From assembly GCF_900169145.1 (NCBI RefSeq), contig NZ_FXZD01000014.1:1-58835 (forward strand): a stretch of 58,835 nt of DNA, written 5' to 3'. Position 1 is the first letter of the stretch. Each line of letters starts with the position of its first letter. This DNA is from Brevibacterium antiquum CNRZ 918 (GTDB lineage Bacteria; Actinomycetota; Actinomycetes; Actinomycetales; Brevibacteriaceae). Positions 33,320 through 42,634 of the stretch are shown here, in pieces. The translations under genes and the position numbers were made by a program. The notes beneath the pieces were generated by a model. The model was not told where the DNA came from, did no database searches, and saw only the letters and a program-made list of their open reading frames with translations.

Positions 33320-34542
33320 ATGCCAGCACAATCGCACTCTGTCTTCCGGCGCAACCAGTGGGCGCTGAGTCTGGCACAGCTCTTCTCCGGCATCGGCATC
33401 GCCACGGGGTTCGCCGTCGGTGGGATCCTCGCCGAGCGTCTGACCGGTCGGACCGAACTCGCCGGATTCGCGCAGACTGCGTCCATCCTCGGCGCGGGGC
33501 TCCTCGCGGTTCCCCTGGCGAAGCTGGCCGAGCGCAGAAGCCGCAGACTGGCACTGGCCAGCGCCTACGCGATCGCCCTCTGCGGTGCCATTCTCATCGT
33601 GTCGGCCATCCTCCTTGGCATCGACATCGCCTTCTTCATCGGCATGGGCTGCTTCGGCGCACGACGGCCGCGGGACTGCAGGGACGCTATGCGGCCACCG
33701 ATGCCGCTCCCGACCACCTCAAGGGCTCCGCCATGTCCGTCGTCATCTGGGCCACGACCATCGGCTCCGTGATCGGACCCAACCTCTCCGGCCCTGGTGC
33801 CGGCATCGGGCGAGCCCTGGGGCTCGATCCTCTGGCCGGGCCCTTCGTCATCGCCATCGCCGGCTTCGGCCTCGCTCTACTCAGTGTGCTGTTCCTGCGC
33901 CGGCTCACCCCCGCCACCCGGGACAGTTCCTCGACCTCCCCGCGCCGAGGCGGCACCTGGCAGGCCATCCGACGATCCCCGAGTGCACTGATGGGACTGC
34001 TGAGCGTCGTCACCGGGCACATGATCATGGTCGCGACCATGGTGATGACGCCGCTGCACATGGACCATCATGGACTCGGCCTCGAACTGATCGGCATCAC
34101 AATCGGCGGTCATATCCTCGGCATGTACGGGCTTTCGCCCGTCTTCGGCTACCTCACCGACAAGTACTCCGCCGGACGAGTCATCCTCGGTGGGCATGCG
34201 CTGTTCGCGCTGTCGCTGGTCCTCGGGCTCATCGATGCGCTGGGGGAGTCCTCGTTCCTGCGGCTGTCGGTGGCCCTCTTCGTTCTGGGACTCGGATGGA
34301 GCGCGTGCCTCATCGCCGGATCCACCCTGCTGACGAAGGAGATCGACCCCACCCATCGCATGTCGGTCCAAGGACTCTCCGATGCGGGAATGAATTTCGG
34401 GGCTGCCGCGCTGGCGGCTCTGTCGGGGCCACTGCTGGCAATCGGCGGGTTCGCCGCGATCACCCTGATGGGCTTCGTCGTGCTTGCCGTAGCCGTCATT
34501 GCGAGCATCCGGGCGGGGTACGGCACCGCGCATACGACGTGA
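33320..34542 (+). pseudogene. MFS transporter with a 1-nt frameshift
   Basis: The N-terminal part starts at ATG 33320 (GGAGG 5 nt before) and reads MPAQSHSVFRRNQWALSLAQ with three hydrophobic segments up to MGCFG. At about 33660 the frame must shift by one missing base to continue TTAAGLQGRYAATD, the conserved loop of this MFS group, and then run through the remaining helices to the stop at 34542. Repaired, it would give about 408 residues, full MFS length. Either the gene is inactive or the base was lost in sequencing. The substrate is unknown; divergence from the C-S lyase suggests an amino acid or thiol-related compound only weakly. Confidence 0.8.
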
Positions 34543-34816
34543 GCTCGGGCCAGCCTCGGCGATGGTGGCGGTGATTGTAGGGGAGTTCGCGCGGGGAATC
34601 CAGCACCGTGTGGAAGAATATCCGACGATAGTGTAGGGTTGTTGATTGGTCTGTTCTCACTCAACTCACCCTTTTTCAGTTGTGGGCGGCATCTGCCATC
34701 CGCAACTTTTCATGTGGTGGGGTGAAACGCAGACCATGGGGTCGTCGGGGTAAATCGACGATACACGATTACGTCGAACGCGAAGTTTTCGCGGGAATAC
34801 GAGGTTAGCGAACGAT
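34543..34816 (+). promoter_or_regulatory. upstream region of infA
   Basis: 274 nt without a gene. Candidate -10 sequences (GATAGTGTAG near 34628, GATACACGAT near 34762) are present, but no matching -35 is clear. It must contain the promoter for infA and the following genes, because map lies 4 kb away. Confidence 0.35.
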
Positions 34817-35038
34817 ATGGCCAAAAAAGAAGGGGTCATTGAGATCGAAGGCTCTGTTGTCGAAGCCCTCCCGAACGCATCGTTCCGGGTCGAGCTGAGC
34901 AACGGACACAGGGTGCTTGCGCATATCTCAGGGAAGATGCGACAGCACTACATTCGAATCCTGCCCGAGGACCGGGTCATCGTGGAGCTGTCTCCATACG
35001 ACCTCTCGCGTGGACGAATCGTTTACCGCTACAAGTAA
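34817..35038 (+). CDS. infA: translation initiation factor IF-1
   Basis: OB-fold protein that blocks the A site during initiation; 73 residues, [20 protein letters not shown] to RGRIVYRYK, full length. It precedes rpmJ by 61 nt. Confidence 0.98.
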   Translation: MAKKEGVIEIEGSVVEALPNASFRVELSNGHRVLAHISGKMRQHYIRILPEDRVIVELSPYDLSRGRIVYRYK

Positions 35039-35099
35039 GGATCTTCGATCATTCGTACCCGCCCCTGCGCAGGGGTAAGGGTCGGAAGAAGGAAAAACC

Positions 35100-35213
35100 A
35101 TGAAGGTTAAGCCAAGCGTCAAGAAGATCTGTGAGAATTGCCAGATTACCCGCCGTCACGGCCGGGTCATCGTCATCTGCTCCAACCCGCGTCACAAACA
35201 GCGCCAGGGTTGA
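35100..35213 (+). CDS. rpmJ: 50S ribosomal protein L36
   Basis: 37-residue zinc-ribbon protein, [20 protein letters not shown] then [17 protein letters not shown]. The C+ zinc ligands Cys11, Cys14, Cys27 and His32 are all present, so this is the zinc-binding form. A GAAGAAGGA ribosome site precedes the ATG. The 189 nt after it, to rpsM, hold no gene. Confidence 0.97.
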   Translation: MKVKPSVKKICENCQITRRHGRVIVICSNPRHKQRQG

Positions 35214-35402
35214 GCAGCTCTTCGAGCAGATAGAGGCACCCGCAAGGGGCTTCAGCAGCACCACACCCGCGCAGACCTCGCCAGCACCACCGCCTTCTGA
35301 GGCAGTGACAGGGCGACACCTTCGGTCGGGGGCCGAGGACCTTGGGAAACCAGGGACAGGTCTGCATCAGCACCTCCGGAACTACAACAGGAGATAGTAC
35401 CT

Positions 35403-35771
35403 ATGGCACGACTTGCCGGAGTCGACATCCCGCGTGAAAAGCGCGTGGAGGTCGCCTTGACTTACATCTATGGTGTGGGCCGCACCCGTGCGAGCCAGAC
35501 CCTGACAGAAACGGGAATCAGCCCTGATACCCGTGTGAAGGACTTGAGCGATGCCGAGCTCGTCCAGCTGCGTGACTATATCGAGGGCACATTCCAGGTT
35601 GAGGGTGACCTCCGCCGTGAGGTTGCTGCCGACATTCGCCGCAAGGTGGAGATCGGAAGCTACGAAGGCCTGCGTCACCGCCGCGGTCTCCCGGTTCGCG
35701 GACAGCGGACCAAGACGAATGCGCGTACCCGTAAGGGACCGAAGCGCACCGTGGCCGGTAAGAAGAAGTAA
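35403..35771 (+). CDS. rpsM: 30S ribosomal protein S13
   Basis: Head protein that forms inter-subunit bridges; 122 residues. [22 protein letters not shown] and the basic tail [20 protein letters not shown] are typical. An ACAGGAGA ribosome site precedes the ATG. Confidence 0.98.
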   Translation: MARLAGVDIPREKRVEVALTYIYGVGRTRASQTLTETGISPDTRVKDLSDAELVQLRDYIEGTFQVEGDLRREVAADIRRKVEIGSYEGLRHRRGLPVRGQRTKTNARTRKGPKRTVAGKKK

Positions 35772-35822
35772 CATGCTCACCCGGTTGACCAGCATCAACC
35801 ACCTCGATCAGGAGTAAAACAC

Positions 35823-36227
35823 ATGCCTCCCAAGTCACGCGCCGCTACAGTGCGCAAGCCTCGCCGTAAGCTCAAGAAGAATATCGTTGCCGGCCAGGCA
35901 CACATCAAATCAACGTTCAACAACACCATCGTGTCGATCACTGATCCGACCGGTGCTGTCATCTCCTGGGCCTCCTCAGGTGAGGTCGGCTTCAAGGGTT
36001 CGCGCAAGTCGACCCCTTACGCCGCGCAGATGGCCGCGGAGTCCGCTGCCCGTCGCGCACAGGAGCACGGCCTCAAGAAGGTCGACGTCTTCGTCAAGGG
36101 ACCAGGCTCGGGACGCGAAACCGCGATCCGTTCGCTGCAGGCCGCCGGTCTGGAACTGGGCACCATTCAGGATGTCACTCCGGTTCCCTTCAACGGCTGC
36201 CGTCCCACCAAGCGCCGCCGCGGCTGA
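35823..36227 (+). CDS. rpsK: 30S ribosomal protein S11
   Basis: Platform protein at the Shine-Dalgarno cleft; 134 residues. [18 protein letters not shown] and the C-terminal [17 protein letters not shown] are conserved. No rpsD follows; a hairpin and then rpoA come next. Confidence 0.98.
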   Translation: MPPKSRAATVRKPRRKLKKNIVAGQAHIKSTFNNTIVSITDPTGAVISWASSGEVGFKGSRKSTPYAAQMAAESAARRAQEHGLKKVDVFVKGPGSGRETAIRSLQAAGLELGTIQDVTPVPFNGCRPTKRRRG

Positions 36228-36240
36228 TCCTTCCGTGGAT

Positions 36241-36279
36241 CTGTGATTGATGTCGGGCTCAGCCCGGCATCGATCACAG
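36241..36279 (+). terminator. hairpin between rpsK and rpoA
   Basis: Arms ctgtgattgatgtcgggc (36241-36258) and gcccggcatcgatcacag (36262-36279) pair over 18 bp with two G-U pairs and a TCA loop. No T-run follows. It may attenuate rpoA-rplQ relative to the ribosomal genes; a separate rpoA promoter in 36280-36377 is possible. Confidence 0.75.
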
Positions 36280-36377
36280 AACGGATTCCAAGATAAACCG
36301 AACCGTTCTTCATGGCTTCAGGCCATGACGTGCAGTGCGAACGTCATATAGCGGATGTTCGCTGAAAGGAAGCCCAC

Positions 36378-37376
36378 GTGCTCATTGCACAGCGCCCAAC
36401 GCTCACGGAAGAAGTCGTCTCCGAGAATCGCTCACGGTTCGCCATCGAACCACTTGAGCCAGGATTCGGCTACACCCTCGGCAACTCACTTCGTCGTACC
36501 CTGCTGTCGTCGATTCCAGGTGCCGCCGTCACATCCATCCGGATTGACGGAGTGCTCCACGAATTCAGCACCGTTCCAGGAGTCAAGGAGGATGTCACTG
36601 AGTTCATCCTCAACTTGAAGTCCCTGGTCGTGTCCTCGGAATTCGACGAACCTGTCGTTGCCTACCTGCGCAAGCAGGGCCCAGGCACCGTGACTGCCGC
36701 CGATGTCTCTGCTCCTGCCGGAGTCGAGATCCATAACCCGGATCTGCATATCGCCACGTTGAATGGTGAAGGCCGTCTGGACATGGAACTGACCATCGAA
36801 CGTGGACGCGGTTACGTTTCGAGCGCTCAGAACAAGAACGCGGACGCAGAGATCGGTCGGGTCCCCGTTGACTCGATCTACTCGCCGGTTCTCAAGGTCA
36901 CCTACAAGGTCGAGGCTACTCGTGTTGAGCAGCGCACCGACTTTGACCGCCTGGTGCTCGACATTGAGACCAAGCCGTCGATGACCCCGCGCGATGCCAT
37001 CGCATCTGCGGGCAAGACACTGGTCGAGCTCTTCGGCCTGGCTCGGGAACTCAACGTCGAAGCCGAAGGCATCGAGATCGGCCCATCGCCGGTTGACGCA
37101 GCCCTGGCTGCTGATCTGGCTCTGGCCATCGAAGATCTCGACCTGACCGTGCGCTCCTACAACTGCCTCAAGCGCGAAGGCATCCACACGGTCGGCGAAC
37201 TCGTTGCTCGCAGCGAAGCCGATCTGATGGATATCCGCAACTTTGGTTCGAAGTCGATCGACGAAGTGAAGGCCAAGCTCAACGAGCTGGGCCTGAGCCT
37301 CAAGGACAGTCCCGCCGGGTTCGAAGCCGGTCTCGTTGATGAGGACCAGTCCTACGTCGAAGACGAACAGTACTGA
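36378..37376 (+). CDS. rpoA: DNA-directed RNA polymerase alpha subunit
   Basis: Alpha subunit: N-terminal dimerisation and assembly domain (about 1-230, with [20 protein letters not shown]), linker, and C-terminal domain for UP elements and activators ([20 protein letters not shown]). The acidic tail runs [12 protein letters not shown]; 332 residues. The start is GTG with GAAAGGAAG upstream. It is followed by rplQ after 23 nt. Confidence 0.98.
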   Translation: MLIAQRPTLTEEVVSENRSRFAIEPLEPGFGYTLGNSLRRTLLSSIPGAAVTSIRIDGVLHEFSTVPGVKEDVTEFILNLKSLVVSSEFDEPVVAYLRKQGPGTVTAADVSAPAGVEIHNPDLHIATLNGEGRLDMELTIERGRGYVSSAQNKNADAEIGRVPVDSIYSPVLKVTYKVEATRVEQRTDFDRLVLDIETKPSMTPRDAIASAGKTLVELFGLARELNVEAEGIEIGPSPVDAALAADLALAIEDLDLTVRSYNCLKREGIHTVGELVARSEADLMDIRNFGSKSIDEVKAKLNELGLSLKDSPAGFEAGLVDEDQSYVEDEQY

Positions 37377-37399
37377 TTAAGACCTAGGAGTAAGACACT

Positions 37400-37942
37400 A
37401 TGCCAACCCCAACCAAGGGTCCTCGTCTCGGAGGTTCCCCAACACACGAGCGCATGATGCTCAACAACATGGCTGCGGCCCTGTTCGAGCACAAGAAGAT
37501 CACCACGACCGTGACCAAGGCCAAGCGCCTGCGTCCGGTTGCGGAGCGCATGATCACCGCTGCGAAGAAGGGCGACCTCGCTGCCCGTCGTCGCGTGCTC
37601 GGCAAGATCGGCGACAAGTCGATCGTGCACGAGCTCTTCACCTCGATCGCCGAAACCATGGCCGAGCGTCCCGGTGGATACACACGTATCACCAAGATCG
37701 GCCCTCGCGCCGGTGACAACGCGCCCATGGCCGTCATCGAACTCGTTCTCGAGCCCTACTCGCCTAAGCAGGCAACTGTGAAGGAAGCCGAGCAGGCCAC
37801 CGAGACCGCCGCTGCGAAGAACGAACCCGCAGAGGTCGTCGAAGAGGCTCCTGCAGAGACCACCGAGGAAGCAGCCGATTCGGCCGCAACCGACGAGGTC
37901 GCTGAAGAGGCAACCGAGGAAAGCACCGAAGAGACCAAGTAA
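37400..37942 (+). CDS. rplQ: 50S ribosomal protein L17 with acidic C-terminal extension
   Basis: L17 core of about 125 residues ([20 protein letters not shown] to [11 protein letters not shown]), followed by about 53 residues almost free of positive charge and rich in Glu, Ala and Thr ([12 protein letters not shown] at the end). Total length is 180 residues against about 120 in E. coli. Similar tails exist in other actinobacteria. The gene ends the alpha operon. Confidence 0.96.
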   Translation: MPTPTKGPRLGGSPTHERMMLNNMAAALFEHKKITTTVTKAKRLRPVAERMITAAKKGDLAARRRVLGKIGDKSIVHELFTSIAETMAERPGGYTRITKIGPRAGDNAPMAVIELVLEPYSPKQATVKEAEQATETAAAKNEPAEVVEEAPAETTEEAADSAATDEVAEEATEESTEETK

Positions 37943-37962
37943 GGCTCCTTCGTCGCAACATC

Positions 37963-37993
37963 TCAGGCGGGCACCCGATGGGTGCCCGCCTGA
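37963..37993 (+). terminator. terminator after rplQ
   Basis: Arms tcaggcgggcaccc (37963-37976) and gggtgcccgcctga (37980-37993) are perfect over 14 bp with a GAT loop. Confidence 0.9.
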
Positions 37994-38104
37994 AGTGTAT
38001 TCACAGGGGAGTGGTTGCGTAGCGGGGGAGCTATCGCCCTCCGTAGGAATGAGCGCGTAACACCTACCGGCAGCAGCATGTCGCACCCGGAGTGGGGCAG
38101 GAAC

Positions 38105-38154
38105 CACTTAGCGGCTATTCCTCCCGTTGCTGGTGGAGGAATAGCCGCTGAGTG
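38105..38154. terminator. long hairpin between rplQ and putP (probably the putP terminator)
   Basis: Arms at 38105-38124 and 38135-38154 pair over 20 bp with a single G-T pair and a 10-nt loop. It lies 71 nt past the putP stop on the minus strand and could act for both strands. The interval 37994-38104 is G-rich and might pair with the left arm (gagtggtt against aaccactt), giving an alternative fold. Confidence 0.8.
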
Positions 38155-38225
38155 TAGGGCGTAGTGATGGCGACGGGGCAAGTGCGCCCGATGAGCAGGT
38201 ACTCGTCAGGCGAACTGCCGCATCG

Positions 38226-39746
38226 TCACTTCACGCGGGAAAGCTCGACAGACTCGTCGAATTCCCGGTCGGTGTCCGCATTGGGCTTGTACGTGAACTT
38301 GCTGACCACGATCGCCACAACGAGGTTGACGGCGAAGCCGGGGATGATCTCGTAGATCTGCTCGGTCAACGGGGTACCCAACTGTCCCCAGATGAACGCG
38401 ACTGCCGCACCCGAGATGAGTCCGAAGAGTGCGCCCCAGTTGCTGAGCTTCTTCCAGAACAGGGTCAGCAGGACAACCGGTCCGAACGACGCCCCGAATC
38501 CGGCCCACGCGAAGGCCACCAGGTCGAGGATGCTGTTCGACGGCGAGATCGCCAGGAGCACCGCGATGAACGCGACGACGAGAATGCCGAGACGTCCGAG
38601 CAGGACATAGGTCTTGTCCTGCAGCGTGCGCTTCGAACCCGTGCGCAGGGCCACGATCTTGTAGAGATCCTCGATGAGCGCCGAGGAGGTGACGACGAGC
38701 TGTGAGGAGATCGTCGACATGATCGCTGCCAGCACCGCGGCCAACACGAGTCCCGCGATGAACGGGTGGAACAGGATCTGCGCGAGGTCCAGGAACACTG
38801 TCTCCGGGTCGGTCGGCTTCATGTCGGCATGATCGGAGAAGTAGGAGATTCCAACGATCGCAGTGGCAATGGCGCCGAGGGCCGAGATTCCCATCCAGCC
38901 CACACCGATGCGGCGAGCGACCTTGGCATCTGCCGGTGTCCGCAGGGCCATGAACCGGACGATGATGTGCGGCTGACCGAAGTAGCCGAGACCCCAGGCC
39001 AGAGCTGAGATCACAGCGAGGTAGGTGCCTCCGGCCCAGAACGGTCCGCTGCCGAAGAGACTGAGCAGGCTGGGATCGATGTCCTTGACGTTGGACATCA
39101 CGGTTGAGGGACCGCCTGCGTTGAAGACGGCAACGATCGGCACAGCGATCAGGGCGGCGAACATCAGCAGCCCCTGGGCCACGTCGGTGAGCGTGGCACC
39201 GAGGAACCCGCCGAACAGGGTGTAGACCATGGTGATGGCCGCGACGATGAGCATCCCGGCCATATAGTTCAGACCGAAGCTCGACTCAAAGAACTTGCCT
39301 GCCGCAACCATCCCGGAGGACACGTAGAAGGTGAAGAACACCAGGATGATGATGCCGCAGACGATGCGCAGCAGACGTGTGTTGTCCTTGAGTCGCTGCT
39401 CGAAGAAGCTGGGGATGGTGATCGAATCACCGGCCTTCTCGGTGAAGGCACGCAGACGTGGGGCCACGAACTTCCAGTTCACCCAGGCCCCGATGGTCAG
39501 ACCTACAGCGATCCAGGCTTCGACCAGTCCAGAGAGGTAGATCGCTCCCGGCAGACCCATGAGCAGCCAGCCCGACATGTCAGATGCTCCGGCGCTGAGT
39601 GCCGCGACGCTGGGGCGCAGTCCGCGGCCTGCCAGCATGTAGTCGTCGAGGCTGTTCTTGGTCTTGCGGTACGCGAACCAGCCGATGGCCAGCATTCCTG
39701 CGAAGTACAGGACGATTGCAATTGTGCGTAAAGTGGTTTCCGTCAT
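38226..39746 (-). CDS. putP: sodium/proline symporter
   Basis: SSS-family transporter in the cytoplasmic membrane that takes up proline with sodium; 506 residues with about thirteen hydrophobic segments. The N-terminal half has RGLRPSVAALSAGASDMSGW (TM2 sodium/substrate region) and FGQPHIIVRFMAL; the C-terminal half has SSALIEDLYK. The start is ATG with AAAGGAGA upstream. Its own promoter must lie in 39747-39809 or just inside the end of the neighbouring flavoprotein gene. Proline uptake may serve osmoprotection or catabolism; no putA is in the window. Confidence 0.93.
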   Translation of the reverse strand: MTETTLRTIAIVLYFAGMLAIGWFAYRKTKNSLDDYMLAGRGLRPSVAALSAGASDMSGWLLMGLPGAIYLSGLVEAWIAVGLTIGAWVNWKFVAPRLRAFTEKAGDSITIPSFFEQRLKDNTRLLRIVCGIIILVFFTFYVSSGMVAAGKFFESSFGLNYMAGMLIVAAITMVYTLFGGFLGATLTDVAQGLLMFAALIAVPIVAVFNAGGPSTVMSNVKDIDPSLLSLFGSGPFWAGGTYLAVISALAWGLGYFGQPHIIVRFMALRTPADAKVARRIGVGWMGISALGAIATAIVGISYFSDHADMKPTDPETVFLDLAQILFHPFIAGLVLAAVLAAIMSTISSQLVVTSSALIEDLYKIVALRTGSKRTLQDKTYVLLGRLGILVVAFIAVLLAISPSNSILDLVAFAWAGFGASFGPVVLLTLFWKKLSNWGALFGLISGAAVAFIWGQLGTPLTEQIYEIIPGFAVNLVVAIVVSKFTYKPNADTDREFDESVELSRVK

Positions 39747-39809
39747 TCTTAAGTCGTCTCCTTTTGTAAACCGGGGCGACTCTACAACAGTTTCAGTACT
39801 CGACGTGAA

Positions 39810-40961
39810 TCAACTGTGTATTGGCTCCACAGGGCGACGGGAGGAGCGGGGTACCGCTGTTGTCGAGCGTCCGACGGAGAACGCGGCCACTGGCACCGCA
39901 TGCAGACCATGGTCGTTGAGGAGATAGTCGGAGACAGCGGATCGTGTCTGTGGGCAGTCCTTGATCTCCGAGTGCACGTCAACGCGCAGGTCATGCTGGT
40001 CGAGCAGAAGCCACGTTCGCAGCAGGTTTCGCCCCAGCTCGATATCCTGTCTCGCCAGAGAGTCGCCACCTGCGGAAGAGGCGGTGGCGTCCTTGACGAG
40101 CACGAGGTGATGCAGCGGCGCGGACCCGTCGGTGGACGCCTGTGCCGGCGACCCTCGGTCTCTCGATGTTCTCCGCACCACCGTGGCCCGCAGGCTGTCC
40201 ACGAATTCCACGGGTGCCAAGGCCGCCGAGGTGAGCCCACCTATCCACGGCCGCAGGGTGGCCGTGTTGAGTCGGGCGGCGACCGCGGCCAGAGGTCTTG
40301 GGATCTGCAGGCAGTCCGCGCTCAACCCGTCTTCGGCGTAGGAGGTCGCTCGGCGGTCGAACCGCAGCCACTCGAGGGTTTCGGTGAAGATGTCAGCATG
40401 GGAGTACGAATATCGGGTCGCACGTGCCAGGCTCGTCTCCCACAGGTGATGGGGCACTTCGACGAGTGCCGTGCCCTCGACCGATGCCATGCTCGAGGCA
40501 GCCAGCGCCCTTTCGGCGGCAGCGAATGCTGTGGCGAAGGGCTCCTCGGCTCGGCGCAGCGGCCCCCGATCGACCTGACGGTGCTGCAGGTCGGCGGAGG
40601 TGAAGTTCGGCCAGAGGTCAGAGGCACCCGGCTGGTCGGGGAGGGCTGTGAGGAGCAGACGGATTTCGAGTGCGGGTCCGCGGCCTCGCACCGATCCGAT
40701 GACGACGTCGATGCCCACTTCGGCGGCGGCGATGGTGAAGGACTCCACCCAACATCCCATGGCCAGATGCAGGTCCTGGGAATTCGGGTCGCCGACCGGA
40801 AGGGTGCGGGCCGGATCCACGGCCACGTGCACCTCGGCGGGGGATGCTGGTGTCGTCGCAGGAGCGAAATGAGGAATCCAGGGCTGAGTGTTGTGCGCCG
40901 AGGGGGAGCGAGCCGCGTGTGCGAAGAGCTCAGCGATGAGAGTCGCGGTGATCGGCATCAT
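39810..40961 (-). CDS. Acg/nitroreductase-like FMN-binding protein
   Basis: 383 residues. The N-terminus HAARSPSAHNTQPWIPHF is the FMN-phosphate signature of the nitroreductase fold as seen in Acg-type proteins. The middle (ADLQHRQVDRGPLRRAEEP) matches the NRR-type segment of Acg relatives, and the C-terminal HGLHAVPVAAFSVGRS resembles the closing strand of the fold. The start is one of two adjacent ATGs (40961 or 40958); the first overlaps the stop of the GNAT gene, so it is translationally coupled as the fourth gene of the operon. The likely role is flavin-dependent oxidation or reduction of the operon's product, or flavin storage as proposed for Acg. The substrate is unknown. Confidence 0.7.
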   Translation of the reverse strand: MMPITATLIAELFAHAARSPSAHNTQPWIPHFAPATTPASPAEVHVAVDPARTLPVGDPNSQDLHLAMGCWVESFTIAAAEVGIDVVIGSVRGRGPALEIRLLLTALPDQPGASDLWPNFTSADLQHRQVDRGPLRRAEEPFATAFAAAERALAASSMASVEGTALVEVPHHLWETSLARATRYSYSHADIFTETLEWLRFDRRATSYAEDGLSADCLQIPRPLAAVAARLNTATLRPWIGGLTSAALAPVEFVDSLRATVVRRTSRDRGSPAQASTDGSAPLHHLVLVKDATASSAGGDSLARQDIELGRNLLRTWLLLDQHDLRVDVHSEIKDCPQTRSAVSDYLLNDHGLHAVPVAAFSVGRSTTAVPRSSRRPVEPIHS

Positions 40962-42160
40962 CGTCCGTGCTCCTCGAGCGGGACGGGAGTGCTGGCAGCG
41001 GTGAGATGCCGGTCGAGGAAGGTGAGTTCGTGCAGGACCCTGCCGCCTGACCTCTCGAAGACCGCGGCCGAGGCGGGATTGTCCTCGGCGATGAACGTCA
41101 CCCGCAGCCGCCGGTAGCCTCCGGCGGCAAGGCCGGCGTTGAGATCACGGATGACCAGAGAGAGGATGCCCTGGCCCTGGAAGCGGGGATCGGTGCCCTG
41201 AATGATGAGCACAGCATCGCGCAGGCGTCGACGGTTGATGACGAGTTCGAGGATTGCGCGCGGTCCGAGCCGACCGCCGTGCCTGCGCAGGATCGGCACG
41301 GGGTCGGGGATGACGAGAGTGAAACACCGGGAAGGTGCAGCCTCGGGCTCGTCGCTGCCGACGATGTCGAGGACGAGAGCGGGATCCATGAGCGCAGGCA
41401 ACCCTGCCATCTGGGACTGCAGCTGGGCGCGCGAGATCTGGGTGTAGTACGGCAGCTGTGCGAATGCGGCATTGAGCGTCGGCAGCAGTCTGCGGGCGAA
41501 GGCACGTAGACCGGTGCGGGAGACCCTGCGCCTGCGTAGGCCGTGCTGAGCCCATTCGGACTCGGAGACGGCGGTGGCCCGCGCGGCAGGGATCGAGCCG
41601 ACCTCGACCTCCCAGGTGTGGGCTCGGCCCCAGTCGGCGAATCCCGCGCTGTGGAACGAAGGCGCGAAGAAAGCGGGGTTCCAGGCGGAGTCGAAGAAGC
41701 CTGGATGCTCGGTGCCGGACAGCAGCAGACCGCCGGTGACATTGGGCAGGGGGGAGACGGGACCGAAGAGCCGTTCGGCCGCGAGCTCCCTGGCCCGTGT
41801 GGTGAGGAAGGCGATGAGGTGGTCAAGTGCAGCCTCGTCGGCGGCCTCGATCGCGCCGAAGAAGAGCGTTGTCGGAGCGTGCCCGGCAGCCGAGGGTTCA
41901 GGATCCGATACTGCGACCTTCTGGGCCAGTTCCGGCGAGCGATGGCAGATGGTGCGAGCGACGGCCCGACCGGCTGTGTCGAGGATGAGCCACAGTTCGA
42001 CGGGTTCACTGAACCATCCTCGGTGGGCGAACCACTCTTTGATGTCTGAGGTGAAGAGGGGCACGTAGTGCTCCGAGTCGCCTCGCTGCGCGGCCAACTG
42101 CGGTGCCAGCTCAATGAAGTCGGCCAGATCCTGACGAGTCCTGACCCGTTTCGCCTTCAT
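40958..42160 (-). CDS. GNAT-superfamily acyltransferase, resembling bacterial ceramide synthase-type proteins
   Basis: 400 residues. The N-terminal part (DLADFIELAPQLAAQRGDSE, later LFFGAIEAADEAALDHLIAF) and the segment GPVSPLPNVTGGLLLSG...NPAFFAPSFHSAGFADWGRA follow the layout of long GNAT proteins that include bacterial ceramide synthases. The C-terminal GNAT motif A/B is PRFQGQGILSLVIRDLN, then DNPASAAVFERSGGR. The expected chemistry is N-acyl transfer from a thioester. The third gene of the operon, 13 nt after the barrel protein and overlapping the flavoprotein gene. No serine palmitoyltransferase is nearby, so ceramide synthesis itself is not indicated. Confidence 0.65.
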   Translation of the reverse strand: MKAKRVRTRQDLADFIELAPQLAAQRGDSEHYVPLFTSDIKEWFAHRGWFSEPVELWLILDTAGRAVARTICHRSPELAQKVAVSDPEPSAAGHAPTTLFFGAIEAADEAALDHLIAFLTTRARELAAERLFGPVSPLPNVTGGLLLSGTEHPGFFDSAWNPAFFAPSFHSAGFADWGRAHTWEVEVGSIPAARATAVSESEWAQHGLRRRRVSRTGLRAFARRLLPTLNAAFAQLPYYTQISRAQLQSQMAGLPALMDPALVLDIVGSDEPEAAPSRCFTLVIPDPVPILRRHGGRLGPRAILELVINRRRLRDAVLIIQGTDPRFQGQGILSLVIRDLNAGLAAGGYRRLRVTFIAEDNPASAAVFERSGGRVLHELTFLDRHLTAASTPVPLEEHGR

Positions 42161-42173
42161 TCGGTGTCGACCT

Positions 42174-42596
42174 TCATTCGGAGCTGAGCTTGGTGAATTG
42201 GTCGATCATGCCCAGCCGGGAGTCCTCGGCCCGGAACTCTCCATTCGTGTAGCCCCACTCCTCGGCGTTGAGGATGCGGATGAATCCGCCCTTCGCCGGG
42301 GACGAGCCTGCGCCGCCGACAAGCCATTTCATGATCTCGACGTGTTCAGGGGTGCGGGCATACTTCATGAGGTCATCCCGAGTCGCGAAGGCGACGATGA
42401 GGCCGATGCGGTCGGGGAATTCGTAATAGCTGCGGTGCCACATGTACCCGGGCGCCCGTTTGAGTCCCTTCGCCAGTTTGGGCCAACGCCGCAGCTGACC
42501 CACCATCACCAGGGGATTGCGATACCTGTTTGCGCCGAGGAAAACCACCTCGGCGCGGGCCTGGGGTGGGGCCTTGGAGAAATCATTCGATCTCAT
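42174..42596 (-). CDS. small dimeric alpha/beta-barrel (ABM/DUF4188-like) protein
   Basis: 140 residues from the ATG at 42596, which has AAGGA 9 nt upstream; an ATG three codons earlier is an alternative. The core LKRAPGYMWHRSYYEFPDRI, GLIVAFATRDDLMKYARTPEH, then EIMKWL has the pattern of antibiotic-monooxygenase-like barrels, where a strand with aromatic residues precedes an SPEH-type helix. No catalytic residue can be assigned. It may be a monooxygenase, a haem-binding protein or a ligand carrier. It is second in the four-gene operon. Confidence 0.6.
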   Translation of the reverse strand: MRSNDFSKAPPQARAEVVFLGANRYRNPLVMVGQLRRWPKLAKGLKRAPGYMWHRSYYEFPDRIGLIVAFATRDDLMKYARTPEHVEIMKWLVGGAGSSPAKGGFIRILNAEEWGYTNGEFRAEDSRLGMIDQFTKLSSE

Positions 42597-42634
42597 GGGT
42601 TCCATTCCTTCGCTGGATGATGGGTGCTGACGTT

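Noticed and set aside
39816..41117. 433-residue plus-strand frame opposite the flavoprotein gene
   Set aside because: Low-complexity Gly/Arg/Val translation, while the minus strand has the nitroreductase-type SAHNTQPW signature and an operon context.
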